64,000 nucleotides of DNA from Clostridium culturomicium (GTDB lineage Bacteria; Bacillota; Clostridia; Clostridiales; Clostridiaceae). The stretch's first letter is position 1. The number at the start of each line of letters is the position of its first letter. The position numbers and the translations under genes were made by a program. The notes beneath the pieces were generated by a model, which ran no database searches, was not told where the DNA came from, and worked only from the letters and a program-made list of their open reading frames with translations. The stretch covers positions 126,528 through 190,527 of the forward strand of contig NZ_CCXK01000015.1 in the NCBI RefSeq assembly GCF_000821305.1, given 5' to 3'. Of this stretch, positions 9,544 through 17,808 are shown one piece after another.

Positions 9544-10458
9544 TTATATATTCTCATTGATAAATCTTGAAACTACCTCTTCATATATATTTTTATCCTT
9601 GCTATAACAAGTATTATGCATTCCATCCTTCACAATATATATAGCCTTATGGTCCTTTTTTGCCCTATACATATCTATTCCCATTCTACATGGTACTAAC
9701 TCATCCATATCCCCATGAATAAATAGTATTGGTATATTACTACCTTTAACTATGTCAATTGGACGTACATCCTTCATTCCAAAACCACACTTACTCTTAA
9801 TTTTTCGACAAGTTAGCTTATAGAACGGAAATACAGGTATCTTGTGTTTGTGCAGCTTACTTTTCAAAAGTTCTTCAGCGTCAGAATATCCTGCTTCAGA
9901 AATTATAAACTTAACTTTGCCTTCTCCTTCACCAGAATATAGCAGTGCAGTTGCCGCACCCATAGAATGTCCATGAATTCCTATAACACAATTGCCACCA
10001 AACTTTTCAATCATTAAATTAACCCATAAGTTTAAATCCCTTACCTCATAACTCCCATAAGTAGTATATTTACCTTCACTTTCTCCATGACTTCTTTGGT
10101 CAACAAGAAGTATATTAAACCCCTTCTCTATAAAAAAATCAATGTACTGGCAAGACCTATGATGATCAACACTATATCCATGCAGAAAGATTATTATTGA
10201 ATTACTTTCTTTATAGCACTCCAAATAATGTGCTGTCAGCTTAAATCCATCATCACTTTTAATAGTTAATTTTTCAAACTGCTGCTTATAATAATGTTTT
10301 CTATCATAAACATTAGTGTACTCCATAAGTCTAAAAATTTCATCACTGGACCTTTTTTTCTCTAAAACTGCATACCCAAACATTATATCTCTAGCTTTTA
10401 TTAAAAATATTATAAACAACATTACAATTAATGTAAATAAAAGCATTTCACTTTTCAC
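9544..10458 (-). CDS. Alpha/beta hydrolase, membrane-anchored
   Basis: 304-residue serine hydrolase with one N-terminal membrane helix (about 4-21). The oxyanion region is 'FLHGYSVDHH' (about 91-100), the nucleophile elbow GHSMG contains Ser165, and the acid and His are in 'HGDMDELVP' and 'DGMHNTCY' near the C-terminus: the triad is complete. It resembles the YqkD/BAAT-like hydrolases of Firmicutes. Substrate unknown. It is 45 nt upstream of the patatin gene in the same direction and may share its transcript. Confidence 0.85.
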   Translation of the reverse strand: MKSEMLLFTLIVMLFIIFLIKARDIMFGYAVLEKKRSSDEIFRLMEYTNVYDRKHYYKQQFEKLTIKSDDGFKLTAHYLECYKESNSIIIFLHGYSVDHHRSCQYIDFFIEKGFNILLVDQRSHGESEGKYTTYGSYEVRDLNLWVNLMIEKFGGNCVIGIHGHSMGAATALLYSGEGEGKVKFIISEAGYSDAEELLKSKLHKHKIPVFPFYKLTCRKIKSKCGFGMKDVRPIDIVKGSNIPILFIHGDMDELVPCRMGIDMYRAKKDHKAIYIVKDGMHNTCYSKDKNIYEEVVSRFINENI

Positions 10459-10510
10459 CTCTAACTCATAACTTTTGTATCAAATCATAGATTTAGATTC
10501 TTATTTATAT

Positions 10511-10541
10511 AAAAAAGCCTGTATTTAATACAAGCTTTTTT
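10511..10541 (-). terminator. Terminator after yaaA
   Basis: Imperfect inverted repeat around GCCTGTATT / AATACAAGC with A and T runs on both sides. It lies between yaaA and the alpha/beta hydrolase gene. Confidence 0.7.
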
Positions 10542-10591
10542 ATTTTCTTAGAGTTAGTAATGCCCTATTTATTTAAATTGTAATTACATAA

Positions 10592-11353
10592 CTACCTAGT
10601 AAATACTATATTATTTTCTACGCTCAGTTCTTCACTAAATACGTATCCATCTTCATTAAATTTCTTCACCTCTTCAATAGAGTCAATCCCATTTTTTATT
10701 ATGTAGGATACCATCGCCCCTCTTGCTCTTTTCGCATAAGTTCCAATAACTTTAAATTGTCCACTTCTGTTTTCTTTAAATTCAACATCAAAGATTTCTA
10801 TATCTTTTAGTTTATTTCTATCTAAAGTTTTTGAATACTCTAAGGAAGCTAAGTTTAAAATAACTTTCTTCTCCTGCTTACTTACATCCTCCAAAATATT
10901 GTCAGTTATTTTTTCTGTCCAGTATGAATATAAGTCCTTATTTCTAGCACTTTTAACCTTCGTAGCCATTTCAAGTCTATATTCCTTTATTTTATCTAAC
11001 GGCTTTAAAACACCATATAACCCTGATAAAATTCTAAGATGATCTTGAGCAAATTCAACCTGTTCTTCTGAATAATCAAAAGGATTCATAGATTTATACA
11101 CATCTCCACTAAAACTAAAAAGAGCTTCTTTGCTAATCCCTTCCTCCTTATGAAAATTCATATATCTATCATAATTTATTTCAGCCAGTTTCTCACTAAT
11201 CTTCATAATCTTCATTAATTCCTCTTGGCTATAAGTTTTTAATATCTCTGCTAATTCCATTGCTTCTTCCAAAAATACTGGCTCTGTTGCTTTATTTATT
11301 CTATACTCTCTCTGCATATCCAGAGATTTTGTTGAAGATATTATAGTTATCAT
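10592..11353 (-). CDS. yaaA: Peroxide stress protein YaaA (DUF328)
   Basis: 253 residues with the family opening 'ITIISSTKSLD' and blocks 'LRILSGLYGVLKPLDKIKEYRLEM' (split) and 'GAMVSYIIKNGI'. In E. coli YaaA limits free iron and oxidative damage during peroxide stress; in this anaerobe the role is inferred. Length is normal for the family. It is monocistronic, with a repeat element upstream (11398-11496). Confidence 0.93.
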   Translation of the reverse strand: MITIISSTKSLDMQREYRINKATEPVFLEEAMELAEILKTYSQEELMKIMKISEKLAEINYDRYMNFHKEEGISKEALFSFSGDVYKSMNPFDYSEEQVEFAQDHLRILSGLYGVLKPLDKIKEYRLEMATKVKSARNKDLYSYWTEKITDNILEDVSKQEKKVILNLASLEYSKTLDRNKLKDIEIFDVEFKENRSGQFKVIGTYAKRARGAMVSYIIKNGIDSIEEVKKFNEDGYVFSEELSVENNIVFTR

Positions 11354-11397
11354 ACTTTTCTCCTTTTAATCTTTAAATTCGCCTCCCAAAAGTGACA

Positions 11398-11496
11398 ATC
11401 CAAATCTTCGCTTTGGTCAGTGGAACTTCCACTATGTGCATCTATGATTTGTCTAATGCAAACTTACTCATTCGAATGCATATGGGAATGAGTTTA
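11398..11496. repeat. Dispersed palindromic intergenic repeat, copy A
   Basis: Contains several nested inverted repeats: CCAAA/TTTGG, AGTGGAA/TTCCACT, and CTCATTC/GAATGAG (11467-11473 and 11486-11492). The right 60 bp align with copy B at 59873-59942 with clear similarity ('tctatgattt', 'aacttactcattc', 'gaatgagttt'). It covers the stop of the pentapeptide gene and may also act as its terminator. Confidence 0.6.
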
Positions 11497-12216
11497 CTTT
11501 ATAACAATCCCCATAATCTTTGATAATGATAATGCCTGCATAGGAGTAACGATAATTCCATATAAATCCCTGACCTCACCAATTAATCCCTCAATATCAC
11601 AAGAGGTAAAATCTATTCCCTTTACCCCTGCCTTTGAAATATCAAACCTTCTCATAGTTACACCATTAAATTCTACCCCTGAAACTTTGCAGCTCTCTAT
11701 ACTGCCGCTATTTAATGTGCTATTTTTAATCTCTACATTCTTTAAAGCTGCAAATGCAAAGTTAGCGTAATCACAATTACATTCCTCAATTTTCACATTT
11801 TGAAGGGTGCTGTCAGCAAAATTAGCACCAACTAATTTACAATTTTTAAATTCAACCCTATGAATTATCCCATTACTAAAATCCACATTAGATAAATCAC
11901 AGTTTTCAAAAATAACATCTGTCAAATCTATATGTCTAAGCTTTGAATTAGTTATATTTACATTCTTAAAAATACACTGTGAAAATTCAACATGCTCTGC
12001 AATCTGATCATACATATCGCAGCTATCAAAATGTATTTCCTCATAAAGTTCATCATCCTCTAAATTTCTATCCAAAATATCAATAAGCTTTAAATCCTCA
12101 ATTATCTTTGGTGCTATTACCTTGTTTATTACTTTTTTACCCATAATCATTTCACAGAAGTTAAGCTTCTGTTTTCCTCCACCCTGAAATATTCTAAATA
12201 AATTATATAATAGCAT
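11494..12216 (-). CDS. Pentapeptide-repeat protein
   Basis: 240 residues. From about residue 65 there are tandem A(D/N)LXX-like pentads ('DLTDVIFENCDLSNVDFSNG', 'NADFA'-like steps) that should fold into a right-handed quadrilateral beta-helix. Some bacterial relatives (Qnr, MfpA) mimic DNA and bind gyrase, but most have unknown function and there is no specific link here. The start is uncertain: ATG 12216 is 14 nt from AGAGG, and internal ATGs near residues 23-25 are possible. Confidence 0.8.
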   Translation of the reverse strand: MLLYNLFRIFQGGGKQKLNFCEMIMGKKVINKVIAPKIIEDLKLIDILDRNLEDDELYEEIHFDSCDMYDQIAEHVEFSQCIFKNVNITNSKLRHIDLTDVIFENCDLSNVDFSNGIIHRVEFKNCKLVGANFADSTLQNVKIEECNCDYANFAFAALKNVEIKNSTLNSGSIESCKVSGVEFNGVTMRRFDISKAGVKGIDFTSCDIEGLIGEVRDLYGIIVTPMQALSLSKIMGIVIK

Positions 12217-12256
12217 CTGAAAATATAAAACCTCTTATAAAAAATCTATAAAAATT

Positions 12257-12290
12257 AAAAAAGGAACAAAGCACACTTGCTTCATTCCTA
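12257..12290 (-). terminator. Terminator after MFS gene
   Basis: Stem GGAATGAAGC / GCTTTGTTCC with mismatches, then TTTTTTAATT on the - strand, about 85 nt beyond the MFS stop. Confidence 0.75.
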
Positions 12291-12372
12291 TTAAACGTAT
12301 TATTATCTATTATCATCATCTTTATTATTATGGTCGTCTACATAATTAATATCATCTGCTTATATATACAAA

Positions 12373-13533
12373 TTATTTTTCAACCTTTGGTACCTTTTTT
12401 GTGTTTAAATAAAATTTCATGGGAATTAAGGCTAAAAAGTTTAATATTAGGCATAGAATTAATGCTGACTCTAATGATATCTTTGCTGCTGTGGAAATGA
12501 TTATATTTAACAATGCTGCAGTTATATTAGACATCATTGCATATACCGAAAGAATTGTAGCTCTCTGCTGCGTTGATATGCTTTGATTTTTTATAGTTTC
12601 AGTGATTGGCTGCGTTATGGCAAAAGCCCCTTCAATGCTAAAGATTAAAGAAATTGTAACAATGGCAATACGGCTTTTTATCAATACTAAGTTGCATATA
12701 ATAACAAAACACAAAGCACCATTTAATAATTTTTCTTCTCCAATCTTTCTTTTGACTTTATGAGCTCGTACTGATATAAAAGTTGCAACCTGCATTAAAG
12801 CTGTAAGAATTCCAAACCACTGCATATTAATTCCACTCTTAATATACAGTGGCTGATTGAAAAAAACACATATGCTATGAGTCGTCTCACTTAAAACTGC
12901 TACTGCAATAATAAATCCAACAATTCTTTTATTTGAAGCAGCCAATTGCAGATTTTTTACTATACTCTTAATGTCACACTCATCATGCCTTTCAATTTGA
13001 TGACTATCCTTTAAAGCAAAGCTTAATAAAAAGGCCAACGCATATGGAATTATGGTCGCAAAAGCTAATAAATCAATTGATATTTTAACTAAAATCCCAC
13101 TAAACAAAGCTGATATCAAAAATCCAGCTGTACTCATTGCTCCATAAATACCAAACACTCTATCACTTTCTGATTTGTCAATAGACGAATAAATTAAAGC
13201 ACTATCACAACCTGATATTCCTGAAATAGCAATTGCCGCTGCTATTGACTCCATTAAAAATCCTAGAAATGAATGTGCTAAAGAAAAAATAATCTTGGAC
13301 ACTAAAAATATCCCATAGGAAATTATTAAGGTTTTCTTATACCCAATTTTATCTCCGATGATACCCCATGGAATCTCAAAGACTAACATAAGAATCATGA
13401 AGATACTTTCAAGTAAAAAAATCTCACTTAAGCTAATACCTCTAGCTTCTCTAAAAACCACTGAGAATGTTCCATAAAAAACTATTCCCTGCAGAAAAGA
13501 AATAGCATATAATATATATTTATTATTTTTCAT
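12373..13533 (-). CDS. MFS transporter
   Basis: 386-residue major facilitator with about 12 membrane helices. The conserved loop 2-3 motif is visible as 'GIIGDKIGYKKTLI' (about residues 57-70). Start at ATG 13533 is set by AGGAGG six bases upstream; the longer frame to 13584 lacks one. Substrate unknown; the overall look is of a drug/metabolite exporter. Monocistronic. Confidence 0.85.
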   Translation of the reverse strand: MKNNKYILYAISFLQGIVFYGTFSVVFREARGISLSEIFLLESIFMILMLVFEIPWGIIGDKIGYKKTLIISYGIFLVSKIIFSLAHSFLGFLMESIAAAIAISGISGCDSALIYSSIDKSESDRVFGIYGAMSTAGFLISALFSGILVKISIDLLAFATIIPYALAFLLSFALKDSHQIERHDECDIKSIVKNLQLAASNKRIVGFIIAVAVLSETTHSICVFFNQPLYIKSGINMQWFGILTALMQVATFISVRAHKVKRKIGEEKLLNGALCFVIICNLVLIKSRIAIVTISLIFSIEGAFAITQPITETIKNQSISTQQRATILSVYAMMSNITAALLNIIISTAAKISLESALILCLILNFLALIPMKFYLNTKKVPKVEK

Positions 13534-13736
13534 AACCGTCCTCCTATTAATTACACGACAAATAAACCTATATAGAATAGGCATTTTAAATTATTGCTCC
13601 ATCAGTCTTGTAATCAATGGTTAAGTGCGGCCATTATGGCATTCCCCTTTCTAAGTACATTTTAATTTATAAATATTATAACTTACCTTATGACTGTTTT
13701 CAATTTATTACATATTGATATATTTTTGGTAAAACA
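13534..13736. other. Intergenic, no intact gene
   Basis: Holds the 5' region of the MFS gene (AGGAGG at 13540-13545 on the - strand) and AT-rich sequence leading into the hypF relic. No other coding signal recognised. Confidence 0.5.
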
Positions 13737-13875
13737 TCTCCATAATTCATATTCTTCCTCAAAAACCTAATAAACTTGCAACTCCATCAAATAATCTACC
13801 CATGCTTGAGCATAAACTGTACCTTTTTTTATTTTCAATACTCATTAATACAACATCTATATTCTTATTACTCAT
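13737..13875 (-). pseudogene. hypF: Relic of hypF (carbamoyltransferase C-terminal motif)
   Basis: The - strand frame 13875-13759 encodes 38 residues ending 'CSSMGRLFDGVASLLGF'. SSMGRLFD-VA-LLG is a hallmark of the C-terminal Kae1-like domain of HypF, the carbamoyl-transfer protein of NiFe-hydrogenase maturation. After the stop, another frame continues as 'FLRKNMNYGD', again HypF-like, so one base appears lost in the T run near 13762-13766. The remaining roughly 700 residues expected for HypF are absent on both sides, and no other hyp gene is in the window. An ATG with GGAGATG upstream exists, so expression of a short peptide is not excluded. Confidence 0.7.
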
Positions 13876-14027
13876 AACACATCTCCAAATCTATTTTTAT
13901 AAATATATTCTAATAATTTTCATCTATGTTTTATTTCTATACGTTTTAATAATTAATCACCATTAATCTCTAAGGCTAATAAACTAATATTATAATATTA
14001 TAATTTTATATTTATTGGAGGTGCTTT

Positions 14028-14939
14028 ATGGCTCCTTTTAGAATTATCTCCTTTGATGGCGGCGGAATAAGAGGTGCCCTTTCAACCCGGATTTTAAAAC
14101 GATTATGTGAAAAATATCCTGAACTTTTAAATAAAACTAGTCTTTTTGCTGGAACCTCAACAGGTGCCTTAATTGCACTAACTCTTGCCTCTGGCAAAGA
14201 CAGTGAGTTTATAGATACCCTCTATAATTATGAAAATATCAAAACCATATTCACTCCTGCTCACTTTAACCCATTTAGACCTAAGTACAGTAATAAAAAT
14301 CTAAAACATATGCTTTCTTCCGTCTTCCCTGAAAACCTAACAATTGGAGAACTCCCTAAATATGTATTCGTACCTGCATTCAATGTAACAGGGTATACCG
14401 CAAATTCATGGCAATCAGTTTTTTTTAATAACTTAACTAAAGGGGAGCTTTCAAATGCCAAAGTAATAGATGTTGCCCTTGCAAGTTCCGCAGCTCCAAC
14501 TTATTTTCCATCACATAAAAACTTTATTGATGGTGGTGTAATAGACAATAGTCCATCTGCATCTTCTATGATATCTACGCTTAAGATACTTAAACCCAAA
14601 CATAGATTATCTGATTTTCGTGTTCTATCTATTGGTACGGGGCAAACCTTAGATTCTATAAAAAACAGCACCAGCACATGGGGTGCCCTTCAATGGGCGT
14701 TATATCCAACAACTAAACTGCAATTACCCCTAGTTTCAATTTTATTGATGAATGGTATACCTTTAGCTGATATGTACTGTCAAGAATTAATCGGAATGAA
14801 CTATCATCGCATCAACCCTCTCCTTAATAATGAAGTTCCCATAGATGACTACAAAAAGGTACCTTTTCTCAAAACCGCTGTAGATAACTTAGATTTATCG
14901 GATTGTTATCGCTATATTGAAAATTATTTTTTTAAGTAA
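14028..14939 (+). CDS. Patatin-like phospholipase, plant-patatin type
   Basis: 303 residues. The oxyanion motif is 'FDGGGIRG' (about 9-16), the nucleophile elbow GTSTG is at about 43-47, and the catalytic DGG ('FIDGGVIDNSP') lies near 167: the Ser-Asp dyad is intact. The GGGIRG/GTSTG pair is the plant-patatin/CapV-like version, unlike the GGGGKG/GASIG gene at 8.6 kb. Expected to cleave acyl chains from membrane lipids. No signal peptide. TGGAGGTG precedes the ATG. No nucleotide cyclase or other CBASS gene is nearby, so an anti-phage role is not supported. Confidence 0.88.
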   Translation: MAPFRIISFDGGGIRGALSTRILKRLCEKYPELLNKTSLFAGTSTGALIALTLASGKDSEFIDTLYNYENIKTIFTPAHFNPFRPKYSNKNLKHMLSSVFPENLTIGELPKYVFVPAFNVTGYTANSWQSVFFNNLTKGELSNAKVIDVALASSAAPTYFPSHKNFIDGGVIDNSPSASSMISTLKILKPKHRLSDFRVLSIGTGQTLDSIKNSTSTWGALQWALYPTTKLQLPLVSILLMNGIPLADMYCQELIGMNYHRINPLLNNEVPIDDYKKVPFLKTAVDNLDLSDCYRYIENYFFK

Positions 14940-14940
14940 T

Positions 14941-14990
14941 AAAAGGTGTATTGTGATTGAGTTGAAACTCTCAATCACAATACACCTTTT
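14941..14990. terminator. Bidirectional terminator
   Basis: Perfect 21-bp inverted repeat (14941-14961 with 14970-14990) with an 8-nt loop, bounded by A and T runs. It separates the + patatin gene from the - TetR gene. The stem is unusually long. Confidence 0.92.
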
Positions 14991-15549
14991 ATATACTATT
15001 CAATACAGCAACCGTTGCATTAACCATAACCTTTTGAACTTCATCAATGGGAAGCTCCATATTATTACAAATCCATTGTGAAATAAGGTTTGCACCAGCT
15101 CCAATTATATATTGAAATACGCACTCTATTTCTATATCTGATGCATATGGCTTAGATGCTTTTATACCATTAATTATTGTGTCCTTTAACAAAAAAGTTA
15201 CTTCATCCACTGCACTCTGAGTATATCCACTTTTTTGCATAACCCTCAATAAATTTTTATTTCCTTGAATAGCTTTAAGGGCTTCTGAAAATATGTTTTC
15301 TACATTAAAAACCTGGTTAACCTCCATAGTTTTTTTTATTTCTGCAAAAAAAGAACCTTTTATTTGTAAAAATAAATCTGGTACATCTTTATAATACTTA
15401 TAAAAAGTCCCTCTATTAACATCAGCAACATTACATACTTCAGTAACCGTAATAGAATCAAGTGGTTTATCATCTAAAATCTTTAAAAATGCCTCCTGAA
15501 TTGCTGCTTGAGAATATTTTGAACGACGATCTAAATGTGAACTTACCAT
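14989..15549 (-). CDS. TetR-family repressor
   Basis: 186 residues from ATG 15549, which has AGGAGG nine bases upstream. The N-terminal HTH is typical ('ITVTEVCNVADVNRGTFYKYY', split) and the C-terminal half is a helical ligand domain ('QYIIGAGANLISQWI'), with TetR_C-type character. It is divergent from the MMPL/YhgE pair and is the likely repressor of that operon through the dyads in the shared 168-bp gap. Confidence 0.9.
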   Translation of the reverse strand: MVSSHLDRRSKYSQAAIQEAFLKILDDKPLDSITVTEVCNVADVNRGTFYKYYKDVPDLFLQIKGSFFAEIKKTMEVNQVFNVENIFSEALKAIQGNKNLLRVMQKSGYTQSAVDEVTFLLKDTIINGIKASKPYASDIEIECVFQYIIGAGANLISQWICNNMELPIDEVQKVMVNATVAVLNSI

Positions 15550-15566
15550 GAATTTCTTCCTCCTAA

Positions 15567-15681
15567 TGAACAATTCTTAATAAATTGTCTATAAACATAC
15601 AAAAGCTTGCCATATTAATTATTGTTTTGAATTTATAACATAATTATAATAAACACATGTATATTAGTAAACAATTGTTCA
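15567..15681. promoter_or_regulatory. Candidate TetR operators between divergent genes
   Basis: A near-perfect palindrome TAAACAATTGTTCA lies at 15668-15681, and a second site with the same half-site (TGAACAATT, 15567-15575, followed by AATTGTCTA) lies just before the tetR start. Shared half-sites on both sides of a divergent promoter region suggest autoregulation and repression of the MMPL operon. Binding is inferred. Confidence 0.55.
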
Positions 15682-15716
15682 TTAAAATTCAAATGTTCAC
15701 AAGGAGGAATTACAAA

Positions 15717-17807
15717 TTGAATCTTCTATCTAACTTTATTGTTAAAAGAAAAAAACAAATTATTATATTTTTTATACTGGCTATGTTCATTTGTGCAGGC
15801 TTATTCTTCATTGTTCCCATCAATTATAATATGACTGATTACCTGCCTGATGAAGCTAACTCAACTGTAGCACTAAATATAATGGAATCTGAATTTGAAC
15901 AAGCTATTCCAAACCTAAATGTAATGGTTGAAAATTTAACCATTATAGAGGCATTAAATCTCAAGGATAAAATATCAAATGCAGATTACGTAAAAGAAGT
16001 ACTTTGGCTTGATGATACTATGGATTTGAAAATTCCATTAGAAATGCAGAGTACTAAAGATGTTGAAGCTTATTACAAAGACTCTACCGCACTTTTTATG
16101 GTTACCGTAGAGGATGGAAACGAACAGGCTGCAATAGCTGCAATTGAAACCACCATAGGAAAAGACTGCTTTATATCTGGTCCAGCAGCTGAACAAGCAG
16201 ATGCTCAAAAGACTTCATCTCAAGAAGCAATAAATTCTATTATAGTTCTTGTCCCATTAATTATTTTAATCTTAATTCTAGCTACTACAAGCTGGATTGA
16301 ACCAATTTGCTTTTTACTTACAATGGGAGCAGCAGTACTTATTAATTTAGGTACAGGATATTTCTTAGGGGGTATATCCTTTGTTACCCTGGCTGCAGCC
16401 CCAGTACTTCAATTAGCTGTTTCATTAGACTATGTAATATTTTTATCTCATAGCTTTAATGGTTTTAAGGAAGCTGGAATAGATCCTGTAGAAGCCATAA
16501 AATTATCTATTTCCAAATCCGGTAAAGCCATTTCATCAAGCATGTTAACTACCCTGTTTGGATTTCTAGCTCTAATGTTTATGCAGTTTAAAATTGGTTC
16601 AGATATGGGACTAAGTCTTGTAAAGGGAGTCACTATAAGTTTTATTTGTGTAATGACTTTTCTTCCAGCCTTACTTTTAGTTTGTAGCAAGTGGATAGAT
16701 AAAACTAAACATAGACCCTTCATTCCAAATTTTAAAGGTATAGGAAATAAACTTGTAAAATTAAGTATTCCTTTTATGATTTTGATAATTATAATTACTA
16801 TTCCAAGCTTCTTAGCTCAAAAGGAAAATAATTTTTTCTATGGTGCAACTGAAAATATTGTTGAAGGATCCCCTGCATATAAAATTGAGCAGGTTTTTGG
16901 TAAAACAAACTCTATGGTACTTTTAGTCCCTAGAGGCAACAGTTATAAGGAAACTCTTCTGGCTGAAGACCTAAAAAGAATAGATAACGTCACTGGTGTA
17001 ATTTCATATTCATCAATGGTTAGCAATAGAATCCCTTCTGCTTTTCTAGATGATACTGTTGTAAGTCAATTCTATTCTGATAACTATTCAAGAATAATTT
17101 TATCATTAAACTGTGATTATGAAGGAACCGATTCATTCAATACAGTTGAAGCTATCCGTAATACTGCTGAAAAATATTATCCAGACAAGCATCTCACATG
17201 CGGTCAAAGTGCTAACATGTATGACATGAAAGTCTATATAGAGAATGATAATGGTGTCGTTAATTTAATTACGTTAATAAGTATATATCTGGTTTTAGCC
17301 TTGATGACCCGCAGCTGGCTTATTCCAATTCCGTTGATCTTTACAATTAAATGCTCCATCTGGCTTAACATGGCGCTCCCTTACTTTTTAGGACAAAATT
17401 TAAGCTATATAGGTTATTTAATTGTTAGTACTGTACAGATGGGTGCCACTGTTGACTATGCAATAATACTTACAGATCATTACATGGAAAATAGACAAAC
17501 TATGTCAAAGGTTCCAGCAATGAAAGCTACTTTAGGAGAAGTCTTTGGAACAGTTCTTATCTCTTCAGTAACGCTATCTCTATCTGGCGTATGTATGAGT
17601 GGACTTTCAACTAACCCAATAGTTAAAGCTTTAGGTGTGCTTATGGGCAGAGGTGCCATTTTAGCACTTACTCTCGTGGTATTGCTATTACCAGCCTTAA
17701 TTCTTTTAATAGATAAATTTATTCCATACACAACTCTAAAAGCTAACTTTTATAAAGAAAAAAATAATAAATCAGATACAAACTGTAATTTAGAGGAGGT
17801 CATTTAA
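15717..17807 (+). CDS. MMPL/RND-family membrane exporter
   Basis: 696-residue RND-superfamily protein: an N-terminal membrane helix, an extracytoplasmic domain, a block of about five helices (around residues 180-340), a second external domain and a second helix block. This matches the MMPL lipid/peptide exporter family. I choose TTG 15717, which has AGGAGG nine bases upstream, over the upstream ATG 15657, which lacks a ribosome site and lies over the operator. The next gene begins 1 nt after its stop, so the two proteins are co-translated. The substrate is unknown; relatives move lipids or hydrophobic compounds. Confidence 0.88.
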   Translation: MNLLSNFIVKRKKQIIIFFILAMFICAGLFFIVPINYNMTDYLPDEANSTVALNIMESEFEQAIPNLNVMVENLTIIEALNLKDKISNADYVKEVLWLDDTMDLKIPLEMQSTKDVEAYYKDSTALFMVTVEDGNEQAAIAAIETTIGKDCFISGPAAEQADAQKTSSQEAINSIIVLVPLIILILILATTSWIEPICFLLTMGAAVLINLGTGYFLGGISFVTLAAAPVLQLAVSLDYVIFLSHSFNGFKEAGIDPVEAIKLSISKSGKAISSSMLTTLFGFLALMFMQFKIGSDMGLSLVKGVTISFICVMTFLPALLLVCSKWIDKTKHRPFIPNFKGIGNKLVKLSIPFMILIIIITIPSFLAQKENNFFYGATENIVEGSPAYKIEQVFGKTNSMVLLVPRGNSYKETLLAEDLKRIDNVTGVISYSSMVSNRIPSAFLDDTVVSQFYSDNYSRIILSLNCDYEGTDSFNTVEAIRNTAEKYYPDKHLTCGQSANMYDMKVYIENDNGVVNLITLISIYLVLALMTRSWLIPIPLIFTIKCSIWLNMALPYFLGQNLSYIGYLIVSTVQMGATVDYAIILTDHYMENRQTMSKVPAMKATLGEVFGTVLISSVTLSLSGVCMSGLSTNPIVKALGVLMGRGAILALTLVVLLLPALILLIDKFIPYTTLKANFYKEKNNKSDTNCNLEEVI

Positions 17808-17808
17808 T

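Noticed and set aside
12300..12360. Acidic Asp/Asn-rich frame downstream of the MFS gene
   Set aside because: No start codon or ribosome site and a stop just before it; likely chance in AT-rich DNA.
14028..14939. CBASS or other anti-phage system around the patatin gene
   Set aside because: No cyclase, ubiquitin-like or other defence gene on either side; neighbours are MFS, TetR and MMPL genes.
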